Shown: one piece after another, positions 1 to 11,129 of the stretch
How the letters are laid out: every line of letters starts with the position of its first letter
How positions within the stretch are numbered: the stretch's first letter is position 1
Assembly: GCA_021234155.1 (NCBI GenBank)
Contig: JAJEKV010000085.1
Location: 2,430,896-2,494,895, forward strand
DNA length: 64,000 nucleotides
Direction of reading: 5' to 3'
DNA from: Isoetes taiwanensis
Lineage: Eukaryota; Streptophyta; Lycopodiopsida; Isoetales; Isoetaceae
Translations under genes and position numbers: made by a program
Notes under the pieces: generated by a model
What the model saw: the letters and a program-made list of their open reading frames with translations, nothing else
Told to the model about the DNA's origin: nothing
The model's database searches: none

Positions 1-1260
1 AGGAACTCGGTACACACTGGTTGGTGGGTCTCACAACGTCCTAAAAAACTTGACCTTACAGTTATATTATACGCAATCTTAATTCTAGTATGACATACAA
101 GGATGTGTAACCCACTCATTTCCTTTCAACTAGAGGCGTGATTTTCTAGAAAGGAAATGTACTATAAAGAGAGATGGCGGAATCTAAGATTCATGCCAAC
201 ATCGGTAGTGTGGTGACTTTTTGTCCAAGGGTCAAATGTGTGGATTGCATGGAATCAGCTACATTGATGCATGTGATGACTCCACAAATACATCACTTTT
301 TCCCATCACCTTAACACTGTATAAACATGGGCCGCATTTGGTGACCCTGGCAATTTAAAAGTGTATTTGAAGAATATGTATTACCATATCGAAATAGATG
401 CCACAAGTTTTTTAGATTTTCTTTGGAAGTTGTGCTTGTTGGGGTTCTTTGACATTTCGCATAATATAAATGCATATAGTATGGTGCTAATCCATTTTTT
501 ACTTAGTGCTCTTACCATAAAGCCATGTTATTCTGTTAACTTAGTCAAAGGCTTCCGTGCAAAGGAGCAAATCCATGTTCCATTGAGTGCCCTTAAGATA
601 AAGCTTTCTTTTCTTTGTGAACATACTCAAAAAGCTTCCGTGTGCAGACTATCAACTCTCAATTTTGTTTCTATGATGGGAACAGTTGGCATAAAATGTA
701 GTTCTCTTGACGTCATATTTTCTTACAAATAAAATGGTGAAATATCCTAGTATTGCATTATGGCTATAGACGTTGCACTGGTAATAGAGAGTTTCAAATT
801 ATGTGGTCTCCTTATTTTACAAAACTTATTCTTGCCTTTTAAGTACAAGCATCAATTTCATACATGTGTCATTCTCAAGTATTCATGTCTAAGACGGCAA
901 TGTAGTACCCTTGTCTAGTCACCGAAGTCTACTTTTATCACAATAGCAATGCCAAACTCTACATTTCCCACTCTCACAACAATGTAGAACTCATGTTTAG
1001 TAATTTTGAATAAACTGCAATAGAAGCCATTGATGATTAGAGGCTTCCCTTCCTCTCTTTTTGTTCGTTTTCTTTCTGAGGGATGCGAGCTTTTACTATC
1101 TAGAGAAAGATACAAACAAAGTACAATGGAGACTAAAAATTCAATGGAGAAAATATCCACTAGAGCAAATCCACCCAAATGAATGGAACATCTAACAATA
1201 TGAAGAGGAATCAAAAGCTCTTGAGTAAGTGTGAATGTGAAGATAGTGCTCCCAAATATG
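1..1260. other. No gene seen
   Basis: AT-rich sequence without a convincing coding region. The open frame at 361-732 starts on GTG, has no recognisable motif and is hydrophobic in a way typical of random AT-rich translation. No LTR, terminal inverted repeat or LINE tail was recognised here. Confidence 0.6.
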
Positions 1261-1276
1261 GCTCTTTACTTCATCA

Positions 1277-1985
1277 TCAATTAATGAGCACATGAATGCT
1301 TTGACATTCTTTGTTGGGCCTCAATACAAATCTACGCATTAGAATAAGTATGACTTTTAAATATAAGGAGATTCCTTCTTTTTCGAATGGACCAGATGAT
1401 CCATGTAGGAGCCAATCAAAAGCCCTTTTTGCCAAAAAATTTCCGCCACTTGGATAGGCTGCTAATAACACATGCTGACTACAACCAAACAGGCCTGACA
1501 TGTTGACAAAGGAAGAAGCAATATTCAATTATCTCATTCCTCTTTGCACATAAGGGACAAATTGCCAACACGTCGGGCCGGAATTTGCGAACTACAATAT
1601 TAGTTTGCACGCAACGATGATTGATTTGCCACCACATAACAGACACTTTAGAATGGAGCAGTTTATCCCAAACCCACCCCCATAATGCTTTTTGTTGGTC
1701 CTTGGAAATGATCAAAAGCCAAGGCAGAATTTTAGCAGGAAACAGGATCTTGTCCATGAAATTCATCAACTTATCTGCTCTGACATGCTCATGGACCACC
1801 CAAAGCTGGGGGGCATGCATTTGCGGTATTGGAGGAAGAATGGAAGACACCTTCTTCCAAAGAGCCTGATCCCACCTTAAAGAGGAACTTAGCTTTAAAC
1901 TTTCCCATGTCAACGACCGCATCTGATTATTATACCAATAAGAAATTATATAGACACCTGCCAATTTCCAGTGACGCTGAGTCAA
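1277..1985 (-). pseudogene. LINE ORF2 C-terminal fragment (RT tail with zinc-binding domain)
   Basis: Two overlapping minus-strand frames (1479-1985 and 1277-1528) together give the C-terminal part of a plant LINE reverse transcriptase. The zf-RVT-like region is visible: a tryptophan-rich stretch (VMWWQINHRC), then CPLCAKRNEIIEYCFFLCQH, which carries the CxxC...C/H pattern of the family. The frame shifts just after that motif and continues as LLAAYPSGGNFLAKRAFDWL. In LINEs this domain follows the reverse transcriptase and is part of ORF2. It is clearly dead: two frames, no polymerase motifs, no ATG context. It probably belongs with the minus-strand ORF2 start at 3200-3280 and the ORF1-like piece at 3526-4119, with most of the polymerase deleted between. 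Confidence 0.7.
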
Positions 1986-2279
1986 TGGATGGACTGAAAA
2001 TATTAGAGGACCTCCGTAAGAAATACACTAACAACTCACATCAGTGTTAGTGTGTACAAGATGGTAAAAATGAAACAGAGATCGTACAATCTCCCACGCA
2101 ATAAGCAATCCTCTGAGAAAAAAGAAGCATTAGGGTATGTTGTTAGTATGTATAATGCCATTTCTGGTATTTTGAAGTGCTATATAATTTGAAAAAGTGT
2201 TACAAATCGAGTATCTGAGATGTAAATGCATGGGTATGGACCATTGGAATGCTGGGGATGTGAGCTTTCCATTGGTGTA

Positions 2280-3210
2280 TAGTCTTTTATAATTTTGGTG
2301 AGTCTAGCTAGGTCAGATTGGGGATTTTCATATTTTGGCCACCATGGCAAACCCTAGTTTGCCAACTTCTAGATCGTGGTCTGCAATCATGGATGCCTCT
2401 AAAGTGGTAGGTGGTTCTACCGCCTCTTCTTCGGTGCAGAAAATACATTATTCTTTGTCGCCTCTTAACTTACAAATAATTCTTGTCTCAATCCTCTTGC
2501 TTTTCATCAAGTTCTTGTTAATATTTGTGTGGATATGTAGCACTTTCCACCTCTTTCTAAATCTGTTGACAATTCTCTGGTACATAACGATGTGGATCAT
2601 CTCCCATTGTATTATCTGTCTGACAATGTCTCAAGCAATGCAAATGTGATAGAATCGTCTTCCTTGAAACATATTGTGGCAAGGCCACATGAAGCAACGG
2701 TTCATCCAAATGGAATGGGAGCTATTGTGGCTCCATCTATGACATCTCCTTTTGTATTTCAGTATTTACCATCTCTGCAGCTTTCTATGACTGTTATAGA
2801 GCATGGTGATGGTTGAATAATTGTTATGCTGAAGAAAAGTAGCTAGGAAGAAGCGATCTTCAACAGTTATGGGTGAGTTAAAGGATAGTCATACTAAATG
2901 ATTATCTGAGATGTACAGGTAGCCTTGCATGGAGGGACATTTTCTCCCTTTAATTTCTAAACGTGTCTCTCAGCTTAATATGTCTCAGCTATCTCTAAAC
3001 ATGTTTCTAAACCTGTCTCTCAGATGGATGATATTTATCTTTTGTCGTTAAAATTATGATCATTGTAAGGACCCACACTTTTGTCGAGTCTGCTGCAACT
3101 GCCAAGACGTTATATTGTCTATCCCCACCATAGAAGCTACCTTTTGCATATCCTCTCTTTGTACTTATATTCTTGTGAACAATAAAAAGTTGAATTCAAT
3201 CTAGCAAGAG
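2280..3210 (+). mobile_element. Possible plus-strand LINE fragment lying in the minus-strand LINE
   Basis: A short ORF opens at the ATG at 2344 (MANPSLPTSRSWSAIMDASK), resembling the SW-containing N-terminus of plant LINE ORF1, and continues with a frame change to 2816. At 3155-3205 there is a 3'-end-like block: CTCTCTTTGTACTT, then GTGAACAATAAAA and an AATTC-rich tail, similar to the LINE tails listed elsewhere. It sits exactly where the minus-strand ORF2 stops being readable (about 3200). Insertion of a plus-strand retroposon into the older LINE is an inference; no target duplication was established. Confidence 0.3.
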
Positions 3211-3280
3211 CCATAGAAAGTCTGCTCCTTTTAGTTGGGGAAGAAGCAACACCTCGAACATTCCAAAAACATAGCTTCAT
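3200..3280 (-). pseudogene. LINE ORF2 N-terminus (endonuclease start)
   Basis: Reading minus from the ATG at 3280-3278 gives MKLCFWNVRGVASSPTKRSR followed by LSMALAR. The WNVRG motif directly after the start Met is the hallmark N-terminus of the apurinic-endonuclease-like domain of plant LINE ORF2. After about 27 codons the similarity stops at the AATTC-rich junction near 3200, so the rest of the endonuclease and the polymerase are missing here. An ORF1-like frame lies directly upstream on the same strand. Confidence 0.65.
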
Positions 3281-3525
3281 AGTGCAAACAGGTTTGGTGG
3301 TCGATATTGCAAATTCATGGAGTCACCATTTGTGCACTATTCTTCCACTTGATCCGCCACTTCAGTCTAGATGCTACAAAAAGTGTCTAGAAGCAGGAGG
3401 AACATACTCAGTAAGAAGAGATTTTGATGCGAAAGTGTCTCTTCAATGGGCAACTCTTTTCATCCAAGGCATGGACCACCATTCACCACAAGATGCTTTC
3501 AATCGTTCTTGCTTGCGAGCAATAA

Positions 3526-4119
3526 CTACAAGGCTCTCACATTGCTCATCAGAAAAGATAGCTTGAGGCACAGAGGAAGAAGGAAGAGAGGAAGATAGAG
3601 AGCATGAGCAGAAACATGAGCAAGGGCGGGATAGAACCAGAATATCGAATGAGCAAGATGTAGACCCAAGCCACTAGCAATAGCCATCATCAATTTTGGA
3701 ACTTGCAACTCAATAGAAAAGTCTTCCAAGACAAACCAACATGGGCATCCAAAGAGCACCAATCTCGCTGGCAAGAAGCCAGAAGCGTATACCTAATACA
3801 AAAGATTGCATCCCTATAAAGGATGCTATGGAAGATCTAAACATGATCAGAAACTAATTGTTTTGCTTGAAGGATCTTTAGAGACTCATGTTAGATAAAT
3901 GCAATCTCTATAGATGCTACTTTAACCAAAGCTCATCCTTCTAAGATCGACAAACTTGCTAGTAAAATGGCACACAACAGCACAAGAGACAAGATTCTGA
4001 ATGCATTGTAAATGCACATCACGATCAATCTTAACAACAGAAAGTCCAGCTTGGTTGAAAGAATCAGAACACTCATGAGTCTCGTAAATGACATTCTCCG
4101 GAGGAAGTTGAATGTCCAT
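3526..4119 (-). pseudogene. LINE ORF1-like fragment (DUF4283-type), decayed
   Basis: Minus-strand frames at 3526-3774 and 3922-4119 lie immediately upstream of the LINE ORF2 start. The first reads LPARLVLFGCPCWFVLEDFS then LQVPKLMMAIASGLG, which has the look of the W-containing DUF4283 region of plant LINE ORF1 (RNA-binding coat protein). The second (MDIQLPPENVIYETHECSDS) may be the more N-terminal part. Several frame changes separate them. The position upstream of ORF2 supports the call; the motif alone is weak. Confidence 0.45.
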
Positions 4120-4129
4120 CTTGTCCTCT

Positions 4130-5172
4130 ATAGTCTTTAATCCCCTCAGTTATTTAGATATCTCCTTCTTAGTATTCTTTATCACTATATCATAGCAATT
4201 GTCACACGAGCATAGCCCACACTAGATATCATATCACATTGTATCCAATCACTAAAGTGTGCAAGTGACACAGACACTAAAAGAGAGAATGCAAAAAGGT
4301 AGCATATTGTGTTAGACATCCGCTTTTTCTAAATGTCGCCTCTTCCTCTCTTCTTCTTCTTCTTCTTTGATAAATCATGATTAGACTATGCCACTTCCCT
4401 CCTCCTCTTCCTATCTTCTTCATACTCATGATTAAAACTATCCCTTTTCCCTCCCTCGTAAGTTATATTCATGTGTTCAACCACTAAAACACCACATAGC
4501 TCAATTTTCTGTCAACACTTCATTGAGTTGAGTTGATCGGAATATAACAATTCTATGGGCCCAATACAAGAAATCTAGTAGACTCATTACTATGGAGTCC
4601 TGCAATGATCCATAGGTGTAGATCATTTTAAGGAGGTTATGAACATACTTGTCCAGGTCCATTTCCCCAATGGAACAACGAGAGGGTTATTATGGAGGCT
4701 TAGTTGTGATTGATGTACATAAAGCCTTCAAGTTTTCTAGATTTTTCAACTAAAGATGTCTAAGTATGGCATATTCATGATATATCATTAAATACTTTTT
4801 CGTTAGGGCAATGACTTACATTGTATGGCAAGAAGAGATTACATCCAATGATGATCGGCATATGCATTATAATCATACGAATTCATGGCTCCTTGCTAAT
4901 ATGGATGAAGCTTGGATTTTTTATTCTGTCCTGATGTTTTTTAACAAGATTGATACCCACTATGAAATGTTATACTTCTCAAATAAAAGGAGAACAAACA
5001 CCTTGGAGAATCTCTGTTAAATTATCTAGTTTTATTTTAGTGAATATCTATCTCAGTTTTGTAGCCTCTTTTTACTCCTTTCCCACGTTTATATACGCCC
5101 TTTTCTTCCTATTTTCTTCCAAATTGGAAAAAATCCAAAAATGCTAGATGTTCCATGGATATCACGGAAGTG
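4130..5172. other. No gene seen
   Basis: AT-rich. A C/T-rich stretch (TCTTCTTCTTC) occurs around 4340-4420. The ORF at 4811-5020 has no recognised motif. The right end merges into the LTR of the copia element that follows. Confidence 0.55.
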
Positions 5173-5570
5173 AATTGATGTTTATATGATCATTATTTTG
5201 GATTGTTAACTTTTGATGTAAAGATAACTAGGTTTGAAAAGGAAAAAAAAAATAAAGGAGGTAGAAGGTTATTTGCAAATAAGCCATTGGCAGTAATGTT
5301 TGAAATTTAGAAGATAATACTTAATTTTGATAGGATATTATTTTTAGCTAGATAGTAGAAATGAGGAAGCTGACACAGTTCTCAGATAGATAGAATGTGG
5401 TTGGTGATCCAAGGGTTATGCAATGATGTATTACATGCCAACTTTCATATGAGCGGTAGAAATTCAATGCTTAATAAACAATGGCGTTCCATAATAGTTT
5501 TAATGGTTGTGTCTTGCTTTCGTACATGATACAAGAGCAGAGACATAAGAACTAGATGGATCCACCACAT
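5173..5570 (+). repeat. 5' LTR of the 5.2-7.7 kb copia element
   Basis: Starts near TTGATGT and aligns along its length with 7354-7725. Shared blocks include ATGATCATTATT, GGATTGTTAAC, ATAACTAGGTTTGA, GTAGAAGGTT, CTTTCATAT, AGAAATTCAATG and CGTACATGATACAAG, all in the same order. The LTR copies differ by many substitutions and small indels, which indicates an old insertion. Boundaries are accurate to about 10 bases. Confidence 0.75.
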
Positions 5571-5599
5571 CTAGTATAGAGCCATTCTACACGATTCTG

Positions 5600-6250
5600 A
5601 TGCGAGAGAATGTCGTCTATATCCGCGGTACAGAAAAGCCCTTTAGCTCTGCGGTGAAGCTTCTATCTGTGGATATGTCAAGTCACGAAGCTATAAGAAG
5701 AACCTTAGAAGCAAGGAGGGATTCTCATCAAAATTGGGATCTAGCATATTATTTGAAAATAAGAGCTTGTCCCCAAGCGGTGGAGCTCACATGGCAGAGC
5801 CGTGTGAAAAGAAAACCTCCTCCCAATTGGATGTTCTGAATGGCGTCTTAGGAAGCTAAGGTATCATGAAAATGAGAACATTGAGGGAGTTTTCAAAAAT
5901 TCGATAATATGGTTCTTGGTTGGAACCATGTACTATCAATCTCTGGAAGCTTTTAAGCAGAATTTAGATCATTTGTCTACCTTAGTAAGAAGGTGTAGCT
6001 AAGTCTAGAGATGAGGCTAAGAGGATAGTTAAAAAGCAGGGGTTAGAACAAAAATGTGAAGGTTTCGAACATCTTGCCATATTGCTCAGTCGAAGAGGGT
6101 TTTGTGAAAGATAAAAGCGGGAGGAGATAGTAGGGGTAAGAAATCTCCACAAGAGGAGGGTTACACACCAAGGGAGGAAGCAGCGAGGGAAGAAAAAGAT
6201 TTTACTTGCGTGAACATAGCTCTTGAGCACAGGCTTCTGAAGAAAGCAAT
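5600..6250 (+). pseudogene. Probable gag remnant of the decayed copia element
   Basis: The open stretch 5600-5839 and the following broken frames lie where gag is expected, directly after the 5' LTR. The frame has phrases such as SSAVKLLSVDMSSHEA but no certain family motif and no intact CCHC knuckle. Assignment to gag rests mainly on position. Confidence 0.35.
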
Positions 6251-6419
6251 AGATGAAGATCGGTAAATGCCATTTATCTTTTTTATTTGAAAAAGCATTG
6301 AAGAAGGAAAGCTAATGATGGTTACTTGTTCTAGAAAGTGAAATTTTGAGATCTATAGCTACATCTGTTGATTTAGTAAAACAAGAATAGTTAGAACTTC
6401 AAGTTATATACAAATGTGG

Positions 6420-7200
6420 GGACGTTACAAAAGAAGTAGAAGAAGAAGGCCTACTTGAGCTGATTCGATTTAAATGGCCAACGGTAGTCTTAGAAGGTTT
6501 GTGTGTGCCAAATGTATTTCAGAGATCTTATACATGTAACGATTAGTGGATCTTGGTTATAGAGTTTGTTTGAAAAACTTTCTTTGTAAAGTGTATTTCA
6601 ATAATGAATTGAGATTTCTTGCAAAGCGTGTTGGCCGGATTATTTAGTTTTCCTAAAAAGTTGTAAATGGAAAGAAATTGATGGCTTCTACACTTAAAAT
6701 TTTTAGGATGTGGCATGAAGGCTTGATCATACTTAAGCTAATATTGTAGAATTACACTTGATCAAAAAGGGTTGATAGGTGCTGAAAATGGCGGTGAGAA
6801 TCATTTATTTGTGAAGGATGCATCTTTGGCAAGCATTTTAGGTTGCCATCCCGATTGGGCAATTAGAAAATCTACATCAAGATTTGTGTTTGATGCTTGG
6901 AGGAGAAGTTATTTAGCGTGGAAATGTAAGAATAAACAAGCATTGCTATGTCTTGTGAGAGGTAGAGTATCTCTTTGCCTCTGGCAGCAACTAAGAGGGA
7001 AATAATTTGGGCGGAAAGGTTCTTTGAATGAATTTGGTTTAGTTGAGAAAAGCGTTATTGTATGTTGTTAATGGCGATCTGGTACGTACACTCACAAAAA
7101 TCGATGTGTGCATCAAAGGACAAAACATATAGAATTATATGTGCATTTCATCGAGGGATGTAGTTTGCAAAGAGGTACATTCCGGAGTTGAATACATTAG
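6420..7200 (+). pseudogene. Copia pol remnants (GAG-pre-integrase, RNase H)
   Basis: Broken plus-strand frames match the order of the better copy at 25.8-28.8 kb. At 6470-6640 the phrases VVLEGLCVPN and FLAKRVGRI correspond to the GAG-pre-integrase region (compare VLCVPTLVRNLISV at 25.8 kb). At 6840-6960 DWAIRKSTSRFVF and YLAWKCKNKQALLCL correspond to the copia RNase H DWAGD...KSTSGYV...WKCKKQ. NEFGLVEKSVI and RTKHIELYVHFI follow. The RNase H serine-rich SSAEAEY motif is scrambled by frameshifts. Integrase catalytic motifs and the YVDD polymerase box are absent. Confidence 0.7.
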
Positions 7201-7353
7201 CGATCAACTTGTCGGGTTGCAAATATGCTTACAAAGCATTGCCCTTTGGAACATTTATGCTCTTTAAATTCTTGGTCGATTACATTATCGATTCAAAGCA
7301 AAGTACGACGCCAGAAGAGGAAGATACCAGATTAATTCATGTACATATTATAT

Positions 7354-7725
7354 GTTGATGTCATGATCATTATTATGGATTGTTAACACAGTATAGAATA
7401 TAACTAGGTTTGAGAAGAAGAAAAAAACAAACGAGTAGAAGGTTCCATTGACAATGAAATGGATTTGAAACTTAGAAGATATACTAATTTTGATCAGATA
7501 CTATTTTTAACTAGATGGATAAAATATGAGGAGGCGAAGGGTTGCTCTGGCGATGTATTACGTAATAAAACTTTCATATAGACAATAGAAATTCAATGTT
7601 TAATGAACAATGATGGCTTCCATAGTAGTTTTAATAGTTGTATTTGCTAGATAATGGAAGAGAAAGTCGTACATGATACAAGGAGACAAAAGCATAAAAT
7701 TTAGATCGATCACCATATATCCATG
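7354..7725 (+). repeat. 3' LTR of the 5.2-7.7 kb copia element
   Basis: Begins TGTTGATGTCATGATCATT, a better preserved TG start than the 5' copy, and ends near TCGATCACCATATAT. It is collinear with 5173-5570 through more than ten shared blocks. The intervening interior is copia-derived. Confidence 0.75.
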
Positions 7726-9873
7726 AAATAATGGAAATCATTACATAACGTTCTGAGTTATTCTTGGCGAGTTATGGTCCTAATAATTTTAGGCCTAAAC
7801 ATTACCTCAGCACGATTTTATAGTAATTTATGAAGATGGCTACACAAGATGAAAGCAAATTCATTAGTTCAGAAAAATTCCCAATCTTTGGAACCCATCA
7901 TGGTCAAACAACCCTAAGTAGACCAATGTGGTTTTAGACTATCAATGTGTTGCCACTTGTTGAGGTCATCGTCATTGAGTTTTGATTTAAAATCTAAGAA
8001 CAAAATCAATCAGCAGAAATTGCAGTTCATATTTATTTTCTTTGGCGCCAGAAACAATTGGATACAAACAACATCTAGTTCGTATGTTTCCTCTAGTTTT
8101 GAAAAGGTTAAAACTTTCTAGTTCTGGTACTTCTTCTGGCTCTAATCATTTATGTCGCCATCTCTGTCTATAATAAAAATATTGGAATGATCCAACTTTT
8201 TTTGTAATTTATTTTGAATGTATAGTTTATTCGAAACACATCCGAGCCCCATACACATGAAGGAAGGATCCACGTGAATGGGAAAGGATGTTTGCTTGAT
8301 CCTGCATTAGCCAAACAGAGCACATATGGCCTAGAGATAGATAGGGTTAGATCACCTTACCTTGAGTACGCTAATGATATGTCTAGCTTACAAGTTGCTT
8401 CTACTATCTAAGGAGGGATTATGGTATTGAGTCTAGGGGCCCCTTTCTTAAAGATAAAGAGAATTCTTTGATTGGTTGGCAAGTTATAGGCTAAGGATCC
8501 ACTTCTGTCTACCCCCTCCAAGCTTGTAAGGATAGGATCAATCATAGACGACGGAGATGGGACCTTGAACTTAAAGACCATGATGCTTGTAGAAGATCCT
8601 ATAATGCTACATTAAATAGTCGAGGTCGAGGGAATTCAACTATATATATTTTGGATATGGCATATGCGTTGCTCAAGGGTTTGCCAAAAACCCCTTATGT
8701 ACTACTGCTCATAACCAAAAGCTTCTCATCATACGTTCCACCAATTGCCTCGCATATACACCCCATAAGGTATTTCTATCCATTGCAAAAGCATTATTCA
8801 TATAATTATAATCAACTTTTAGCTTAATAATTGTTATGAATAAATTCATTCTAATGATCTTTTGGACAACTGAATAATGAACTTGCAATGTATGGGATAA
8901 CGAACAATATAATCTATGTAGCCCCCCCTTAATGTATCTCTTACGCAACCATTATAACGTTTGTGCATGCGCGCGCACGGTGTGTATGTGCATAGGCCAT
9001 TAATCCCTTTTGAGTACACTTAGATGGTTTATATACATAACACAAGTGAATTCTTCTTCAGTTCAGGGCCACGTCGGCATCTATGAAGGTTAATGCAGAA
9101 ACACCATGAATATGATGCGAAGGGGTGGAGGGAGACTCAATTCCATTGTTATCTTGGCCCCAAATTCACTTTAATACATACATCCATCCATGTGTTACAT
9201 ATATATCCCATTTGATCCTAGTGCGTTAGTTAAGATTCAGCCCACCCCATATGTAGTTGTCAAGGTTGAATAGATATAATACCACGTGCATGTGAGACCC
9301 TCCACAAGTGGTCCTACCTACCAACTGACATCATCTCAATCCTCCAACAACCTTGTTAGAAACATGCATTGAAACATGCCAAGCTCCTTTGCCATAGCTC
9401 TCCCATGTCGCCATCTAGGGTCAGCCCAGGTAAACCTCAGATTTAGATCAAGTAAATATGACATTGGACTGGCATTTCCATATCATTTAAAGCATGTGAA
9501 AGCTTCACATATAGACTATATAGACTGCACCATTCGTCTTATAAAGACCTTCTATACATGCTTTCTTGAATATCCTTGCTAGGCAACATCAAGAAAAAAG
9601 AAATTAGCCCTAAATTGTTCCTATGTTTGGAGCCTAACAGAAACCTACCAAAGACCCTCAACTTCAAGCTAATTACCATACTAAGATTGTGAAAATCATA
9701 TCATTAAAAAGGCTAAGTTACTAATATTTGCCTTAAACTATTGCAAGCTTCTCTTGCAGTTAAAGTTTTAAGTTGTCCCAATGTGATAGACTTGTCAATT
9801 AGGATTACATTTTTCCATACCCAAGGGGCAACATTACCAGCCTTTGTGAACCTTATTGGAAACGTTGAAGTTA
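7726..9873. other. No gene seen
   Basis: No coding region with a recognisable motif on either strand. The ORFs at 8709-8948 (minus) and 9376-9582 (plus) look like chance frames. A short alternating GC run (TGCGCGCGCAC) lies near 8970. Confidence 0.55.
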
Positions 9874-10500
9874 GGGTACATTTGCTCATGGTTAAGGATT
9901 GACTTTTACTATTAAGTTAAGTTGGGTGATTATATTCACACAAAGTTAATTAAGAATTTAGTTAAGCTAACTTAATGAATTTATTAGCATTTGCCTAGTT
10001 AAGAATCTTGGTCAAGATAACTTAGCTAGCACCCATTTAGTTAAGTTCACGATAAGTTAGCCAAGGGCCCACCACATCCATAGTTCCCGAAATTAGGGTT
10101 CTCCTAAAATCGGACATTTCTCAAAAATCAGATTTAATTTTTTTCCTAGAAATCGGTCTTTTGAAAAAATGTGGAAAAATATTTTCTTCTTTGAAAATAG
10201 GGTCATTTCTTAGAGAAATCGATATAACATTTTTTGAAGGCAAAATTCCTATAACTTCCAAAAGCCATTTTCGATACACACTTACTACATCTATGAGGTG
10301 GCTTTAATTTTAGATTTTTCACATATTTTGGTTTAACTTTTAGTTAATTTTGCTAACTTAACCGCGGTGCAAGGAACAAGTTTAGTTAGTGTTTTGGGTT
10401 AAAAAAATAAACTAATTTTTAACTATATGCTAACTATAGTGGTGCCATTGTAAATCTGTTCAAACCATAATTTAACTTAACTGCGTCTGCAAATGTGCCC
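9874..10500. mobile_element. Tourist/PIF-Harbinger-like non-autonomous DNA element
   Basis: The 627-bp unit starts GGGTACATTTGC (9874-9885) and ends with the inverted copy GCAAATGTGCCC (10489-10500), a 12-bp terminal inverted repeat with one mismatch. Further inverted similarity (GTTAAG) follows inside each end. It is flanked on both sides by TTA (9871-9873 and 10501-10503), the 3-bp duplication typical of PIF/Harbinger elements and Tourist MITEs. The interior is AT-rich, full of TTAGTTAAGTTAAC-like words, and has no transposase, so it would need one in trans. It is longer than most Tourist MITEs. What is seen is the TIR and TSD; the superfamily follows from the TTA duplication and GGG termini. 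Confidence 0.7.
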
Positions 10501-11129
10501 TTAATCACTTAAAAGAAATGCTAAATTATACAAAGAATTGAGTGCTGGTTCTAACATCAAAGTGCCTTTATATGAAAGATATAGTTGACTGAATTGGCCA
10601 GCTAAGGCAAGTGACCAATGGCAATCTTCAACGCAATGCATTATAAAAGCCTTTGATGAAATTACAAACTGCACAAGGATGGTTAAACAGCAGGCACAAG
10701 GCATGCAAAAGGTGAAAAGATTCTTAAATTGTGAGAATGTAAGTCAGTCTTGTCAGTTCAAGTTATTTCACCAAAAGAACAGTTATGTCCTCCCGCGATA
10801 AGAGCGGGTTCTATCTTCTGCCTTCTCTCACTTAAATTACAGTGCATTCTCTGTCATCTGATCTGCCATATTATGAACTTCATTTCAACATAGCCTGCCT
10901 TTAGCTGTTATTCTGTGCTTAGAATTTGTTTCCCCCCATATTTTATGCACTAAAAGCATAAGTCTTAGAGCTTCCCTTTCCTCCAATTTTGTACCTTCCA
11001 GTTTAGTCTAAAAAAGTTCAGTGTCATATCCCGCATCCAATCAATACAAGCATAACATTAAAGGCTGCATATAACAGAAGTCAAACTCTGTGTAAAAGCT
11101 AGCTTCAGTACTACTCTGCACTTGATCAA

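Larger units (their letters stand above)
5173..7725 (+). mobile_element. Decayed Ty1/copia retrotransposon with both LTRs
   Basis: Two diverged direct repeats of about 0.37-0.4 kb bracket copia-like coding remnants on the plus strand. In the interior I can read a GAG-pre-integrase remnant (6470-6720), an RNase H remnant (6780-7040) and the terminal HQRTKHIELYVHFI segment (7115-7160). The interior is only about 1.8 kb, against roughly 4 kb or more in a complete copia, so most of integrase and reverse transcriptase is gone. Many stops and frameshifts show that it is old. No clear target duplication was seen. Confidence 0.8.

Noticed and set aside
361-732. 123-codon plus-strand ORF
   Set aside because: Starts on GTG, hydrophobic AT-rich translation, no recognisable family.
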